Below, piece after piece: positions 35,501 through 42,598 of a stretch of 64,000 nt of DNA. Both the position numbers and the translations under genes were made by a program. Under the pieces are notes generated by a model. The model was not told where the DNA came from and ran no database searches. It was given only the letters and a program-made list of their open reading frames with translations. Location: assembly GCF_030929605.1 (NCBI RefSeq), contig NZ_JAVFVS010000004.1, positions 248,001-312,000 on the forward strand. The letters run 5' to 3'. Position 1 is the first letter of the stretch. Each line of letters opens with the position of its first letter. The DNA comes from Flavobacterium sp. LHD-80 (lineage in GTDB: Bacteria; Bacteroidota; Bacteroidia; Flavobacteriales; Flavobacteriaceae).

Positions 35501-36132
35501 CTATTTGAAACATCCAGATATGTTAGTGAGTTGATGTTTATTGTTGGGACTTGACCATCTGTAGTACCAGAATCAAGACCAAGCGCAATTAATTTTTTTT
35601 CAAAATTAAGATTAGGAATTTTTGTGTATTGTTCTGTACCTTGTACATAGACTTGAACTGCATCAATCAAAACTTCGAAAGATGCACTGTCAAAGCTAAA
35701 AGTAGAAAGCGATAAATCGTATGATAAATCTTTATCCGCCGTAAAAGTAGCCGTTTTTTCTGTCCATAAATTGTTTGTTGCAAATGTGCTGCTAGACAAA
35801 GTGGCTGCGCTCCCTGTTTGCGAAATATTTAGCGCAATAGGATGGTCTCCACTGTAATTTGCACTGACATATTTGTATTTATACTTTATAGTATAAGTTA
35901 CACCAGCCTTCATTGGTACTTGGGTGGTAATTTTAGGAGATTTAGTTGTGTAATACAATCTTGCACTATATTGTAATGTCGTATAATCATAACTTGAATT
36001 AACAACATTCGCTATGGTCCAATTTTGTATCACTCCGTTCGATGCAGTAAAATCACCGTTCGGAACAAGGTTAATCTGCGCATAAAGAGAAAAATTTGCC
36101 AGAAACAGCAACAAGAGTAGTTTTGTTTTCAT
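29551..36132 (-). CDS. Giant secreted leucine-rich-repeat protein with T9SS sorting tail
   Basis: 2193 residues. Signal peptide (KLLLLLFLANFSLYAQ) then a carbohydrate-binding-like jelly-roll (about residues 20-165; VPNGDFTASNGVIQNW). From about residue 170 come seven modules. Each opens with IP(D/N)xxFExxLI, then mostly a DxDGxxGKV loop and LTGIEDF, then leucine-rich repeats of about 20-21 residues (LTSLDLSKNTAL) and a Cys-containing cap (CIQVDD...). Modules start near residues 170, 480, 598, 857, 1090, 1367 and 1622. A beta-rich spacer follows from about 1957, and the end (AAYPNPTSGSFEIE near 2116, to IKIIKK) is a type A T9SS C-terminal domain. It should be exported and attached to the cell surface as an adhesion or binding protein; ligand unknown. 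Confidence 0.93.
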   Translation of the reverse strand: MKTKLLLLLFLANFSLYAQINLVPNGDFTASNGVIQNWTIANVVNSSYDYTTLQYSARLYYTTKSPKITTQVPMKAGVTYTIKYKYKYVSANYSGDHPIALNISQTGSAATLSSSTFATNNLWTEKTATFTADKDLSYDLSLSTFSFDSASFEVLIDAVQVYVQGTEQYTKIPNLNFEKKLIALGLDSGTTDGQVPTININSLTYLDVSNSSITDLTGIEDFTALTALNCNQAGLTSLDLSKNLNLLKLNCGGNYNLAKFDASKNPNLVYLNCSNLSLSTLNLTSNTALQYLDASNNSLTTLDLSNNTNLLEIQVRSNKLTTVDLSKNTALKQINFTSNLITSLNVSNNTALTVLELGTNQLKSIDLSKNKLLTDLGIYTNQLTSLDLSNNNALVTLNCSANKLSSLNLKNGNNSNFLLSRNIGYTNINGNLTGGGIELSFASNALSCIQVDNTAYSNTNWSTLKDKEANFTSLDCSLSTLIPDPKFEDQLMTLGIDTDGKNGAVLNSSIKTVTVLDVSTKGITNLAGIEGFTGLTNLNVSGNTLKRLNLSKNTALTTLNTSNNPALTCIEVPDLALAATWIVTRDATTSFSLDCNVYTLIPDPKFEDFLINNNIDKDGKNGKVLTENIDKITILSLYNLGISDITGIQDFTSLVQLQAYGNGIQTIDVSKNIALTSLDLGNNKISEINLSKNTALTSIDLSNNLISDINLTNNLNLKSIRVGGNKLSKIDVSANTKLGYILVNNNKLTSFDISKNPEVYQVWCQDNQIRNLDFSKHPKLTQVLASNNKLVNLNFKNGANNLIDVSSGNNGGVRFTGNPDLKCIQVDDVAYSDTNWGAKKDASATFSSVACPVVIPYTLIPDANFEAKLIALGIDKDGIAGKVETMNIIALTSLNVSNSNIKDLTGIEDFTALTSLNASTNKLTAINVSKNIDLKTLNVSDNLLTSLNVETNLSLNTLNCAYNTITALNVTKNTELSSLSFNSNAIATIDLSKNTKLTLLSSSFNKLQYLDVSKNTLLKEVDCASNDLYNLNLKNGNNANMQRMTFGNFTLNPHLVCIEVDDAVFSKDNWIAKDATANYSSQACPLNEQQTLIPDVSFERILIAQGLDKDGENGKVRTANISKLTSLTLNDSKNKVSDLTGIEDFKALTSLNANSNTLKTIDLSKNTALTNVSLNSNQLTSVDFSNNTLLSVLTMTNNQLTTLDFSKNLDLNSLTIDRNQLTALNVSKNINLYRLDAGDNKFKSIDLSQNTKLDYLAIYNNSLASLDLSNNPLLRVLSCSQNQINTLDLSKNNKLSQLNLSYNKLYNLNLKNGANGLININYTSLRDNKYLTCIEVDDVVFSNANWSTIKDVTSNFSAEACPNGEPFTLIPDVNFENKLIALGIDKDGPNGKVATYSIDNVTSLNVAKSNIADLTGIQNFAALTTLEAADNKLTTIDVSKNRFLSNLNVSKNQLTSLDVAANPNLVVLNCSTNAIATLNGLSNTTLLNNFNCSNNAIKTLDVSRLLQLNTLNCSTNALTVLDVSRNTKLVVLSASINQLENLDISKNILVKEIDCSSNNLYNLNLKNGNNVNFERVFFGNFTQNPNLLCIQVDDAAFSKDNWIAKDATATYSSEACPVNGKYTLIPDANFEKLLIARNIDKDGENGKVFTSSISNVTFLNINDTKLKVADLTGIQDFTALETLYCYSAALTTLDLSKNVNLTALDCSGNKLTSLDLSKNNKLKSLNFSYNALTAIDLSANVNLTSLSAYGNELSTLDLSKNTALLTMSANANKLTSVDITKSINLTSVSVSNNLLTSLDVSSNTKLAALTIAENQLTTLDLSKNSLLSSLYANTNKLESLDVSNNTLLGTLELKSNKFTTIDLSKNTALKYLVLADNKLTTLDLSQNPALINLNLNTNQLTSLNLKNGKNTLINSSYLDFFGNPKLYCILVDDVVYSNTNWASAKGVVSKYNTECTGELTLPANNFSITTKGESCLGENNGEISVIGVATFAYTATINNKTYAFTNNSLKVTALTPGNYAVKITIPGEIFEQNFNVTIQKGATITGKSSVSAKKVDVEITEGTAPFTVFIDGQAQFETSDSNFSLDLEKGSLLEVVTSKACEGVYSKKIATLDLFGTLAAYPNPTSGSFEIEIPTQDKEVTIELYNIGGQLVSAKNYSIENGKVQLSLENRPSGIYAAKIYFETPEFIKIIKK

Positions 36133-36399
36133 AGAATAATTTTAGAAATAACGTCGCGCAATAATACCTGTTTTAAGCCGAGTTTCCTTACGGAAAAACG
36201 TAATGGCGCGTTTTTTTTCTAATTCCTTGAAAATTTACCTATGATAACAGTGTTTGTTTTTTATAAGAATATTTTTAACTATTTGATACAAAGCTTCTTT
36301 TGTTAGCTTTTAGTTTCCTTAAAGTAAATTTAAATAATCATAAGACAGTGTTAATCGTTAGTTTTTTGTAACAAAAAGTCCTAATTTAGGCCCATCTTT

Positions 36400-36407
36400 T
36401 AACTTTG
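36400..36407 (+). promoter_or_regulatory. Candidate -7 box (TAACTTTG) for the S8 peptidase
   Basis: TAACTTTG matches TAnnTTTG, 18 bases before the ATG at 36426; no TTG at the usual -33 distance. The 293-base spacer from 36133 holds nothing else I can support. Confidence 0.4.
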
Positions 36408-36425
36408 ATATTAAATTAAGATTAC

Positions 36426-38060
36426 ATGAGTTATACTAAACCTATTAAATTATCTGCTTTTGCTTTATTGGTTTTGGCAGGTTGCGGAACAACTTTGCAA
36501 GCACAATCAGCTGCTTCTAAAGAGTTTATCAAAGCACCTTTGGCAGTTGTTAAAAAGGCACCTGTTACTGAAAATGAACTGAAAAGATGGAGTCATCTTG
36601 ATTTAATAAAAGATTCTATTCCGGGAATGAGTGTTGACAAAGCGTATGCCGAATTATTACAAGGCAAAACGGGTCAAAAAGTAATTGTAGGGATTGTAGA
36701 TTCTGGTATCGATATTGAGCATGAAGATTTACAAGGAAAAATTTGGACAAACGCAAAAGAAATTCCTGGAAACGGAATTGATGACGATAAAAATGGATTT
36801 ATCGATGATGTACACGGATGGAATTTTCTAGGAAATGCTGTTCATGAAAACCTTGAATTGACACGTATTGTTAGAAAAGGCGATGATGGTTCAGCACAAT
36901 ACAAAGCAGCATTAGCACAATACAATGAGAAATATGAAGAGGCTTTAAAAAATAAACAACAAGTTGATTTTTTATTGGAAGTTCATAAAACCATTCAAAA
37001 AGAGCTTAATAAAAAAACATATAAAATTGAGGATTTAAGCACTTTGACTTCTACAGATCCAAAAGTAGCAAGATCTAAAATGGTCATGACGCAAATTTTT
37101 ACAAATGCAGGACCAACTTTTGATCCTGAAGCTGATTTTGAAGAATACAGAGAACAAGTTTATGACGAAATAGATTATAATCTAAATAAAGATTATGACG
37201 GAAGAAAAGTCGTAGGTGACAATCCTGATGATATCAAAAACAATCATTACGGAAATAATGTTGTTTACGGTCCAGATAAAGAAAAAGCACTGCACGGAAC
37301 ACACGTTGCTGGAATTATTGCACAAGTTCGTGGCAATAATTTAGGTGGCGACGGTGTAGCAAATAATGTTGAAATCTTGACGGTAAGAGCGGTTCCTGAT
37401 GGAGATGAATATGACAAAGACATCGCATTGGCAATTCGTTATGCAGTTGACAACGGAGCAAAAGTAATCAACGGAAGTTTCGGAAAAAGCTTTTCGCCAC
37501 ATAAAGAATGGGTTTATGAAGCGTTGGCATATGCAGCAAAAAAAGATGTATTAATTGTTCATGCAGCAGGAAATGACGGATACAATATTGATGAAACTAA
37601 AAACATCAATTATCCAAATGATTCTAAAGATAACGTAAAAGAATTTACAAATAATGTAATCACTGTTGGCGCAATCAAAAAAGAATATGGCGAAAATGTA
37701 GTGGCAAGTTTCTCAAATTTCGGAAAAATAAATGTTGACGTTTTTGCTCCAGGCGAAGAGATTTACGCAACAGTTCCAAACAATAAATACAAATATTTGC
37801 AGGGAACTTCAATGGCAGCGCCAAACGTTGCAGGAGTAGCAGCTTTGATCCGTTCTTATTATCCAAAATTAAAAGCAGCTCAGGTGAAACAAATTTTAAT
37901 GGATTCTGGTGTGGCGCTTCCTTCAAAAGTTGTTTTGGGTGAAAACGAAGAGACAGGCGAAAAACCTGCAGTAGTTTCATCAGCAGAATCTTCAAAAACG
38001 GCTAAAATGGTAAACGCATATAATGCTTTATTGATGGCCGAAAAAATGTCTAAAAAATAA
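36426..38060 (+). CDS. S8 family serine peptidase (subtilisin-like), lipoprotein
   Basis: 544 residues with a lipobox (LLVLAGC, Cys20), so an envelope-anchored protease. The catalytic triad is visible: D92 in IVGIVDSGID, H290 in HGTHVAGI, and S462 in GTSMAAP. The gap between the Asp and His is 198 residues, against about 32 in subtilisin; the extra segment is charged and helical (EKYEEALKNKQQ). It is followed by an M1 metallopeptidase, with a terminator between them, so they are probably separate transcripts. Likely a periplasmic or surface protease; substrate unknown. Confidence 0.94.
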   Translation: MSYTKPIKLSAFALLVLAGCGTTLQAQSAASKEFIKAPLAVVKKAPVTENELKRWSHLDLIKDSIPGMSVDKAYAELLQGKTGQKVIVGIVDSGIDIEHEDLQGKIWTNAKEIPGNGIDDDKNGFIDDVHGWNFLGNAVHENLELTRIVRKGDDGSAQYKAALAQYNEKYEEALKNKQQVDFLLEVHKTIQKELNKKTYKIEDLSTLTSTDPKVARSKMVMTQIFTNAGPTFDPEADFEEYREQVYDEIDYNLNKDYDGRKVVGDNPDDIKNNHYGNNVVYGPDKEKALHGTHVAGIIAQVRGNNLGGDGVANNVEILTVRAVPDGDEYDKDIALAIRYAVDNGAKVINGSFGKSFSPHKEWVYEALAYAAKKDVLIVHAAGNDGYNIDETKNINYPNDSKDNVKEFTNNVITVGAIKKEYGENVVASFSNFGKINVDVFAPGEEIYATVPNNKYKYLQGTSMAAPNVAGVAALIRSYYPKLKAAQVKQILMDSGVALPSKVVLGENEETGEKPAVVSSAESSKTAKMVNAYNALLMAEKMSKK

Positions 38061-38083
38061 TCAAATAAAATACACTAATCCGG

Positions 38084-38110
38084 TGGAAGGGCGGCAGCCC
38101 TTCCATTTTT
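38084..38110 (+). terminator. Terminator after the S8 peptidase
   Basis: TGGAAGGGC (38084-38092), loop GGCA, GCCCTTCCA (38097-38105), then T residues. Confidence 0.85.
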
Positions 38111-38122
38111 ATTAAAATAACC

Positions 38123-40003
38123 ATGCGAAAAATAATACTATTATCCTTTCTGAGTTTGGGTTTAAACTCAGCTTTTGCACAAAGCGCTCCTTATTGGCAG
38201 CAACACGTCGATTACAAAATGGAAGTATCGATGGATGTAAAAAATTATCAGTACAAAGGGAAACAAGAATTAGTTTACACTAATAATTCTCCTGATACTT
38301 TAAAAAAGGTTTTCTATCATTTATATCCAAATGCTTTTCAGCCTGGAAGTGAAATGGATGCTCGTTTGCATTCGATAAAAGATCCAGATGCAAGAATGGT
38401 AAATAAAACCAAAGATGCTGATGGAAAAGAAATCAAACAAAGCCGAATTGAAACTTTAAAGCCGAATGAAATTGGTTTCTTAAAAGTGACTAATTTTAAA
38501 CAAGACGGAGTTGTAGCTCAAACAAGACTTTCTTCAACTATTTTAGAAGTTACTTTGGCTAAGCCAATTTTGCCTGGATCTAAAACTTCTTTCACATTAG
38601 ATTTTGACGGTCAGGTTCCAGTTCAAGTTCGTCGTTCTGGACGAAATAACAAAGAAGGTGTTGAACTTTCGATGTCACAATGGTATCCAAAATTAGCCGA
38701 ATTCGATTTTGAAGGATGGCACGCAGATCCTTATGTCGCAAGAGAATTTCACGGTGTTTGGGGTGATTTTGATGTAAAAATCACAATCGATAAAGACTAT
38801 ACGCTTGGTGGTTCAGGATATCTTCAGGATAAAAATTCAATTGGTCACGGTTATGAAGATGCTGGCGTAACAGTGATTTATCCAAAAAAAGCAAAAACTT
38901 TGACTTGGCACTTTATCGCGCCAAATGTTCACGATTTTACTTGGGCAGCTGATAAAGCATACACGCACGATATTGTAAAAGGACCAAACGATGTTGATTT
39001 GCATTTCTTCTATAAAAATGATGAAAAAACAACTGGAAACTGGAAACAGTTAGAGCCTTTAATGGTAAAAGTTATGGAATATTACAATCATAGAGTTGGA
39101 CAATATCCGTACAAACAATATTCATTTATTCAAGGTGGCGATGGCGGAATGGAGTATGCTATGTGTACTTTGATGCTTGGAAGCGGCACACTTGAAGGAA
39201 TTCTAGGAACTGCAACGCACGAATTAGGACACTCTTGGTTCCAACATATTTTGGCTTCAAACGAATCGAAACATCCTTGGATGGACGAAGGTTTTACAAC
39301 TTACATTGAAGACAGTGCTTTGAACGAATTAAAAGGCGATAAAAAAGAGGTAAATCCATTTAAAGGAAATTATACTGCTTATTACAGTTTAGTAAATTCT
39401 GGAAAAGAACAACCACAAACTACGCACGGAGATCGTTACGATGAAAACCGTCCTTACAGTATTTCATCTTATGTAAAAGGAAGTATTTTCCTTTCGCAGT
39501 TAGAATATGTTATTGGAAAAGAAAATGTTGATGCAACTTTAAAAAGATATTACAACGATTTTAAATTTAAACATCCAACTCCAAACGATATCAAAAGAAC
39601 TGCAGAAAGAGTTTCTGGTGCTGAGTTAGATTGGTATTTAGTAGATTGGGCACAAACAGCAAACACAATTGATTACGGAATCAAAGATGTTGCGGATAAT
39701 GCAGGAAAAACAACAGTTACTTTAGAAAGAATTGGAAGAATGCCAATGCCAATTGACTTGAAAGTAGATTACACTGACGGAACTTCTGAAACGTTCTACA
39801 TTCCATTAAGAATGATGAATTTCATCAAACCAAATCCAAATCCAAACGAAAAAAGAACAGTTCTGGAAGATTGGGCTTGGGCGCAGTCAAACTACAGTTT
39901 TTCAATTGATAAAAACAAAACAGCAATCAAAAAAATCATCATCGATCCAAGTGGATTAATGGCGGATGTTAAGCAGACAAATAATGTTTTTGAAGTGAAG
40001 TAA
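38123..40003 (+). CDS. M1 family metallopeptidase (aminopeptidase-like)
   Basis: 626 residues with signal peptide (LSFLSLGLNSAFAQ), so exported. Zinc ligands are H366, H370 and E389 in HELGHSWFQ...WMDEGF, matching HExxH-x18-E, with catalytic E367. GGMEYAMCTL near residue 340 stands for the GxMEN exopeptidase motif, but Asn is replaced by Tyr. M1 enzymes trim amino-terminal residues from peptides. Start ATG 38123 immediately follows the upstream terminator. A strong hairpin follows the stop. Confidence 0.94.
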   Translation: MRKIILLSFLSLGLNSAFAQSAPYWQQHVDYKMEVSMDVKNYQYKGKQELVYTNNSPDTLKKVFYHLYPNAFQPGSEMDARLHSIKDPDARMVNKTKDADGKEIKQSRIETLKPNEIGFLKVTNFKQDGVVAQTRLSSTILEVTLAKPILPGSKTSFTLDFDGQVPVQVRRSGRNNKEGVELSMSQWYPKLAEFDFEGWHADPYVAREFHGVWGDFDVKITIDKDYTLGGSGYLQDKNSIGHGYEDAGVTVIYPKKAKTLTWHFIAPNVHDFTWAADKAYTHDIVKGPNDVDLHFFYKNDEKTTGNWKQLEPLMVKVMEYYNHRVGQYPYKQYSFIQGGDGGMEYAMCTLMLGSGTLEGILGTATHELGHSWFQHILASNESKHPWMDEGFTTYIEDSALNELKGDKKEVNPFKGNYTAYYSLVNSGKEQPQTTHGDRYDENRPYSISSYVKGSIFLSQLEYVIGKENVDATLKRYYNDFKFKHPTPNDIKRTAERVSGAELDWYLVDWAQTANTIDYGIKDVADNAGKTTVTLERIGRMPMPIDLKVDYTDGTSETFYIPLRMMNFIKPNPNPNEKRTVLEDWAWAQSNYSFSIDKNKTAIKKIIIDPSGLMADVKQTNNVFEVK

Positions 40004-40024
40004 TTTTCAAAAAAGAATAAAAAG

Positions 40025-40060
40025 AAAGTCCCGTTTATTAATTTAAACGGGACTTTTTTA
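40025..40060. terminator. Bidirectional terminator
   Basis: AAAGTCCCGTTTA (40025-40037) pairs with TAAACGGGACTTT (40044-40056), with T tracts on both sides. It lies between the M1 peptidase (plus) and the DUF5683 gene (minus). Confidence 0.9.
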
Positions 40061-40062
40061 TT

Positions 40063-40608
40063 TTAAAATGTATAAATACAACTAATTATTAAATCATTTT
40101 TTAAAGTTGTGTCTTTAATAATAAGAGGTTTAAATGCTAATTGATTGTTTACATTGAATTGTGATAAAGAAGCATCAACATTTGCATCAATAATATTTAA
40201 AGCATAAAACCCAACAGCACATAATAAAGACAAATCACTATTTCGCCTAAATTGTTTTTGTGCTGACATAAGTTGAGATTCACTTAATCTCGACAAATAT
40301 TCTGAATTGCTTTTATTTCCGGCAAGTCTGTTTTTATATTCATCTCTGTAAATATTGTATTGCTTTTTGTTATCAATATAGAAATACATGCTTGTACCAA
40401 TTGCTCCATAAACTAATGGAACTTTCCAATATTTTTTATTATAGACTTGGCCAAGTCCAGGTAAGACCGCAGAATAGAAACCTGCTTTTGCCGGACGAAG
40501 TGGATCAAGAATTTGAGAAGTAAGGGTATCTTTTAATTTATTGTCTATCTCAGTTTGGCCAAATAAAATTGCAGAAGTGAAAAAAAGAATGAAAATGTAG
40601 CGCTTCAT
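40063..40608 (-). CDS. DUF5683 family protein
   Basis: 181 residues with an N-terminal signal peptide (KRYIFILFFTSAILFGQ). DPLRPAKAGFYSAVLPGLGQVYNKKYWKVPLVYGAIG (near residue 34) is the DUF5683 signature, an integral membrane family of unknown function common in Bacteroidota. The hydrophobic segments and QYNIYRDEYKNRL fit. Short intergenic spaces with terminators on both sides show it is a single-gene unit. Confidence 0.88.
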   Translation of the reverse strand: MKRYIFILFFTSAILFGQTEIDNKLKDTLTSQILDPLRPAKAGFYSAVLPGLGQVYNKKYWKVPLVYGAIGTSMYFYIDNKKQYNIYRDEYKNRLAGNKSNSEYLSRLSESQLMSAQKQFRRNSDLSLLCAVGFYALNIIDANVDASLSQFNVNNQLAFKPLIIKDTTLKNDLIISCIYTF

Positions 40609-40631
40609 TATTATTTGAAAGTTTTTTCTTT

Positions 40632-40639
40632 CAAATATA
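40632..40639 (-). promoter_or_regulatory. Candidate -7 box (TATATTTG) of the DUF5683 gene
   Basis: Minus-strand TATATTTG, 24 bases before the ATG. No good -33 element. Confidence 0.45.
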
Positions 40640-40646
40640 AGTTTTA

Positions 40647-40687
40647 TTTTAAATAAAAAAGCATTTCTAAAAATCTAGAAATGCTTT
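40647..40687 (-). terminator. Terminator of the epimerase gene
   Basis: AAAGCATTTCTA (40658-40669) pairs with TAGAAATGCTTT (40676-40687), followed on the minus strand by a T-rich run. Confidence 0.82.
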
Positions 40688-40718
40688 AATTTTTTTAATT
40701 GAAAATATTTTAGAAGCT

Positions 40719-41657
40719 TTAACTCAAATGCTCAATCATATCTTTTGTCATAGTTTCAAGATCAAAAGTATGTTTCCAGTTCCAGTCTTCTCTGGCAGAA
40801 CTGTCGTCAATACTTGCCGGCCAGCTGTCCGCAATTTTCTGGCGGAAATCTGGATTGTAAGTAATTTCAAAATCTGGAATATGTTTTTTGATTTCAGCAG
40901 CAATTTCTGTCGGAGTAAAACTCATTGCGGCTAAGTTGTATGAAGAATGAATTTTAATTTCTTCAACTGGCGCTTTCATGATATTGATGGTTGCATCAAT
41001 TGCATCATCCATATACATCATCGGCATTTTGGTTTCAGATGATAAAAAGCACTCGTATTTTTTATCGGCAATAGCCTTATAGAAAATATCAACAGCATAA
41101 TCTGTCGTTCCGCCGCCCGGAGGAGTTGACCAGCTGATCAAACCTGGATAACGAATACTGCGTACATCAACACCATAAATATTATGGTAGTATTCGCACC
41201 ATCTTTCTCCCGCTTGTTTGCTGATTCCGTAAACAGTTGAAGGCTCCATTACAGTATATTGTGGTGTATTTTCTTTTGGAGTTGTTGGGCCAAAAACAGC
41301 GATACTTGAAGGCCAGAAAATCTTTTTAATTTTTTTTGCTTTCGCCAAATTCAAAACGTGAAAAAGAGAATTCATATTTAAATCCCAAGCAAAAGCAGGA
41401 TTTTTTTCAGCAGTTGCAGACAAAAGTGCTGCCATCAAATAAACATCAGTAATTTTATGTACTTCTACAAGATGTTCGATTTGGTTAAAATCTAAAGCAT
41501 TGACCACTTCAAAAGGCCCTGAATTAACAACATCAGTATTTAATTTTCTAATATCAGAAGCAATAACATTTTCTGTTCCGTACAGCTTGCGTAATTTTTG
41601 GGTCAATTCGGTCCCAATTTGACCGCAAGCGCCAATGATCAATATTTTCGGATTCAT
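40719..41657 (-). CDS. NAD-dependent epimerase/dehydratase, L-threonine 3-dehydrogenase-like
   Basis: 312 residues, cytoplasmic short-chain dehydrogenase fold. IIGACGQIGTELTQKLR is the N-terminal nucleotide-binding loop, the catalytic YxxxK is VYGISKQAGE (near residue 141), and the MMYMDDAIDATINIMKAP stretch (near 211) fits the epimerase-type L-threonine 3-dehydrogenase branch. Threonine would be oxidised to 2-amino-3-ketobutyrate. The frame is open upstream to 41720, but the ATG at 41657 is chosen because TATATTTG lies 21 bases before it, so the longer form would begin upstream of the promoter. Confidence 0.85.
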   Translation of the reverse strand: MNPKILIIGACGQIGTELTQKLRKLYGTENVIASDIRKLNTDVVNSGPFEVVNALDFNQIEHLVEVHKITDVYLMAALLSATAEKNPAFAWDLNMNSLFHVLNLAKAKKIKKIFWPSSIAVFGPTTPKENTPQYTVMEPSTVYGISKQAGERWCEYYHNIYGVDVRSIRYPGLISWSTPPGGGTTDYAVDIFYKAIADKKYECFLSSETKMPMMYMDDAIDATINIMKAPVEEIKIHSSYNLAAMSFTPTEIAAEIKKHIPDFEITYNPDFRQKIADSWPASIDDSSAREDWNWKHTFDLETMTKDMIEHLS

Positions 41658-41677
41658 TTGTGTGAGTTTTAGAGAGA

Positions 41678-41685
41678 CAAATATA
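41678..41685 (-). promoter_or_regulatory. -7 box (TATATTTG) that decides the epimerase start
   Basis: Minus-strand TATATTTG 21 bases before the ATG at 41657. If real, translation from the longer frame at 41720 is excluded. Confidence 0.45.
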
Positions 41686-41962
41686 ACGTTTTCGCAATTA
41701 CGTACGTTTTTTAGAATCATAAATTATAAATTCAATAACGAAAAAGTTTGTTTGTTGGATAATTCTCTTTTTCAGAGGTGTGTCTTTGTGTCTGCAAGAG
41801 TGTGCCCTTGTGCCTTTGAAAAAATTGACAGAAAAGTTTATTTTTCTCGGTTAAATCGTAAAAAGAAAATCATTTTTATTCAGTTAATCGGTGGCAAAAA
41901 AACAACAATGATTTAGAGAATCTTTGGCAAAAATCAGAATTCGAAATTGTAAATTTACTTCG
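41686..41962. other. Divergent intergenic stretch between the epimerase and lipoprotein genes
   Basis: About 280 bases without a gene. It contains reiterated 'gtgtctttgtgtctgcaag'-like pieces near 41780 and a 'cggtggcaaaaaaac' tail near 41890 resembling the right end of the repeat at 1112-1290, so it may be a decayed intergenic repeat. Confidence 0.45.
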
Positions 41963-41970
41963 TAACTTTG
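41963..41970 (+). promoter_or_regulatory. -7 box (TAACTTTG) before the small lipoprotein gene
   Basis: TAACTTTG matches TAnnTTTG. The next ATGs are at 41978 and 41990; a start at 41990 leaves a normal leader, so it is preferred. Confidence 0.45.
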
Positions 41971-41989
41971 CAGCTTAATGTTTTATCAG

Positions 41990-42598
41990 ATGAAATATAA
42001 AATATCTCTTTTTTTACTTTTGATTTTTGTACTGCAATCCTGTCAGGATGAAAATGCAAAACGCCTTGCAGAACAAGAAAAAGTAGCCAAAAAGAATGAG
42101 AAAATCTTCAATAATATAAATAAAGCTTGGACTTTTATCGATGAGCCAATTAATGAGGCTGCAGAGAAGAATGCGAGTACATGGACAGAGTGGCGCGAAT
42201 TCTTAAAAGAAATTGGCGACAAGCCTAGAAGAACAATCGGAGCATTTCAAAAAAAGTCAAAAGCAATTTCAAAAAAAGCATTGGCTTTAAACAATAATAT
42301 TCCGGCCGAACTTAACCAGCCTGCAATCAAAAGCCGAATATCAATTTTGATTACAAAAATCAAAATGATGGAATTATTTATTAATCTGAGCACCGTTCCA
42401 GATGATAAAGTGGCTTTGTTAATTGGTGAAATCAATAAAGAAATTATTTCACTGGAAAGACAAATGGATAAAATTGTTGAGAAAGCCAAAATCCCGAAAG
42501 AACAGGGAGAAGAAGATTTCTTAAGAATGTTAGATACAACGCGTGCCATCCCGAATTCGGCACCGCCATTAGATAAAAATTTACCGAAAGTTGAGTAA
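41990..42598 (+). CDS. Small lipoprotein overlapping mfd
   Basis: 203 residues with lipobox (LIFVLQSC, Cys18). The mature chain is highly charged and helical (ENAKRLAEQEKVAKKNEKIFNNIN), with no domain I recognise, ending in a Pro-rich tail (IPNSAPPLDKNLPKVE). Its last eight bases overlap the start of mfd. Coexpression with a DNA repair factor is unexpected for an envelope lipoprotein. The start at 41990 is supported by the -7 box and by the lipobox position; ATG 41978 is the alternative. Confidence 0.78.
   Translation: MKYKISLFLLLIFVLQSCQDENAKRLAEQEKVAKKNEKIFNNINKAWTFIDEPINEAAEKNASTWTEWREFLKEIGDKPRRTIGAFQKKSKAISKKALALNNNIPAELNQPAIKSRISILITKIKMMELFINLSTVPDDKVALLIGEINKEIISLERQMDKIVEKAKIPKEQGEEDFLRMLDTTRAIPNSAPPLDKNLPKVE

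Noticed and set aside
31523..35554. Several plus-strand reading frames of 60-100 codons opposite the LRR gene
   Set aside because: They mirror the repeated LRR codons, share compositional repeats, and have no independent start signal or domain; antisense shadows of the large gene.
29551..36132. CRISPR-like or tandem-repeat array from repeating DNA units
   Set aside because: The repeats encode an unbroken leucine-rich-repeat protein with drifted sequence and no conserved spacer/repeat pattern.
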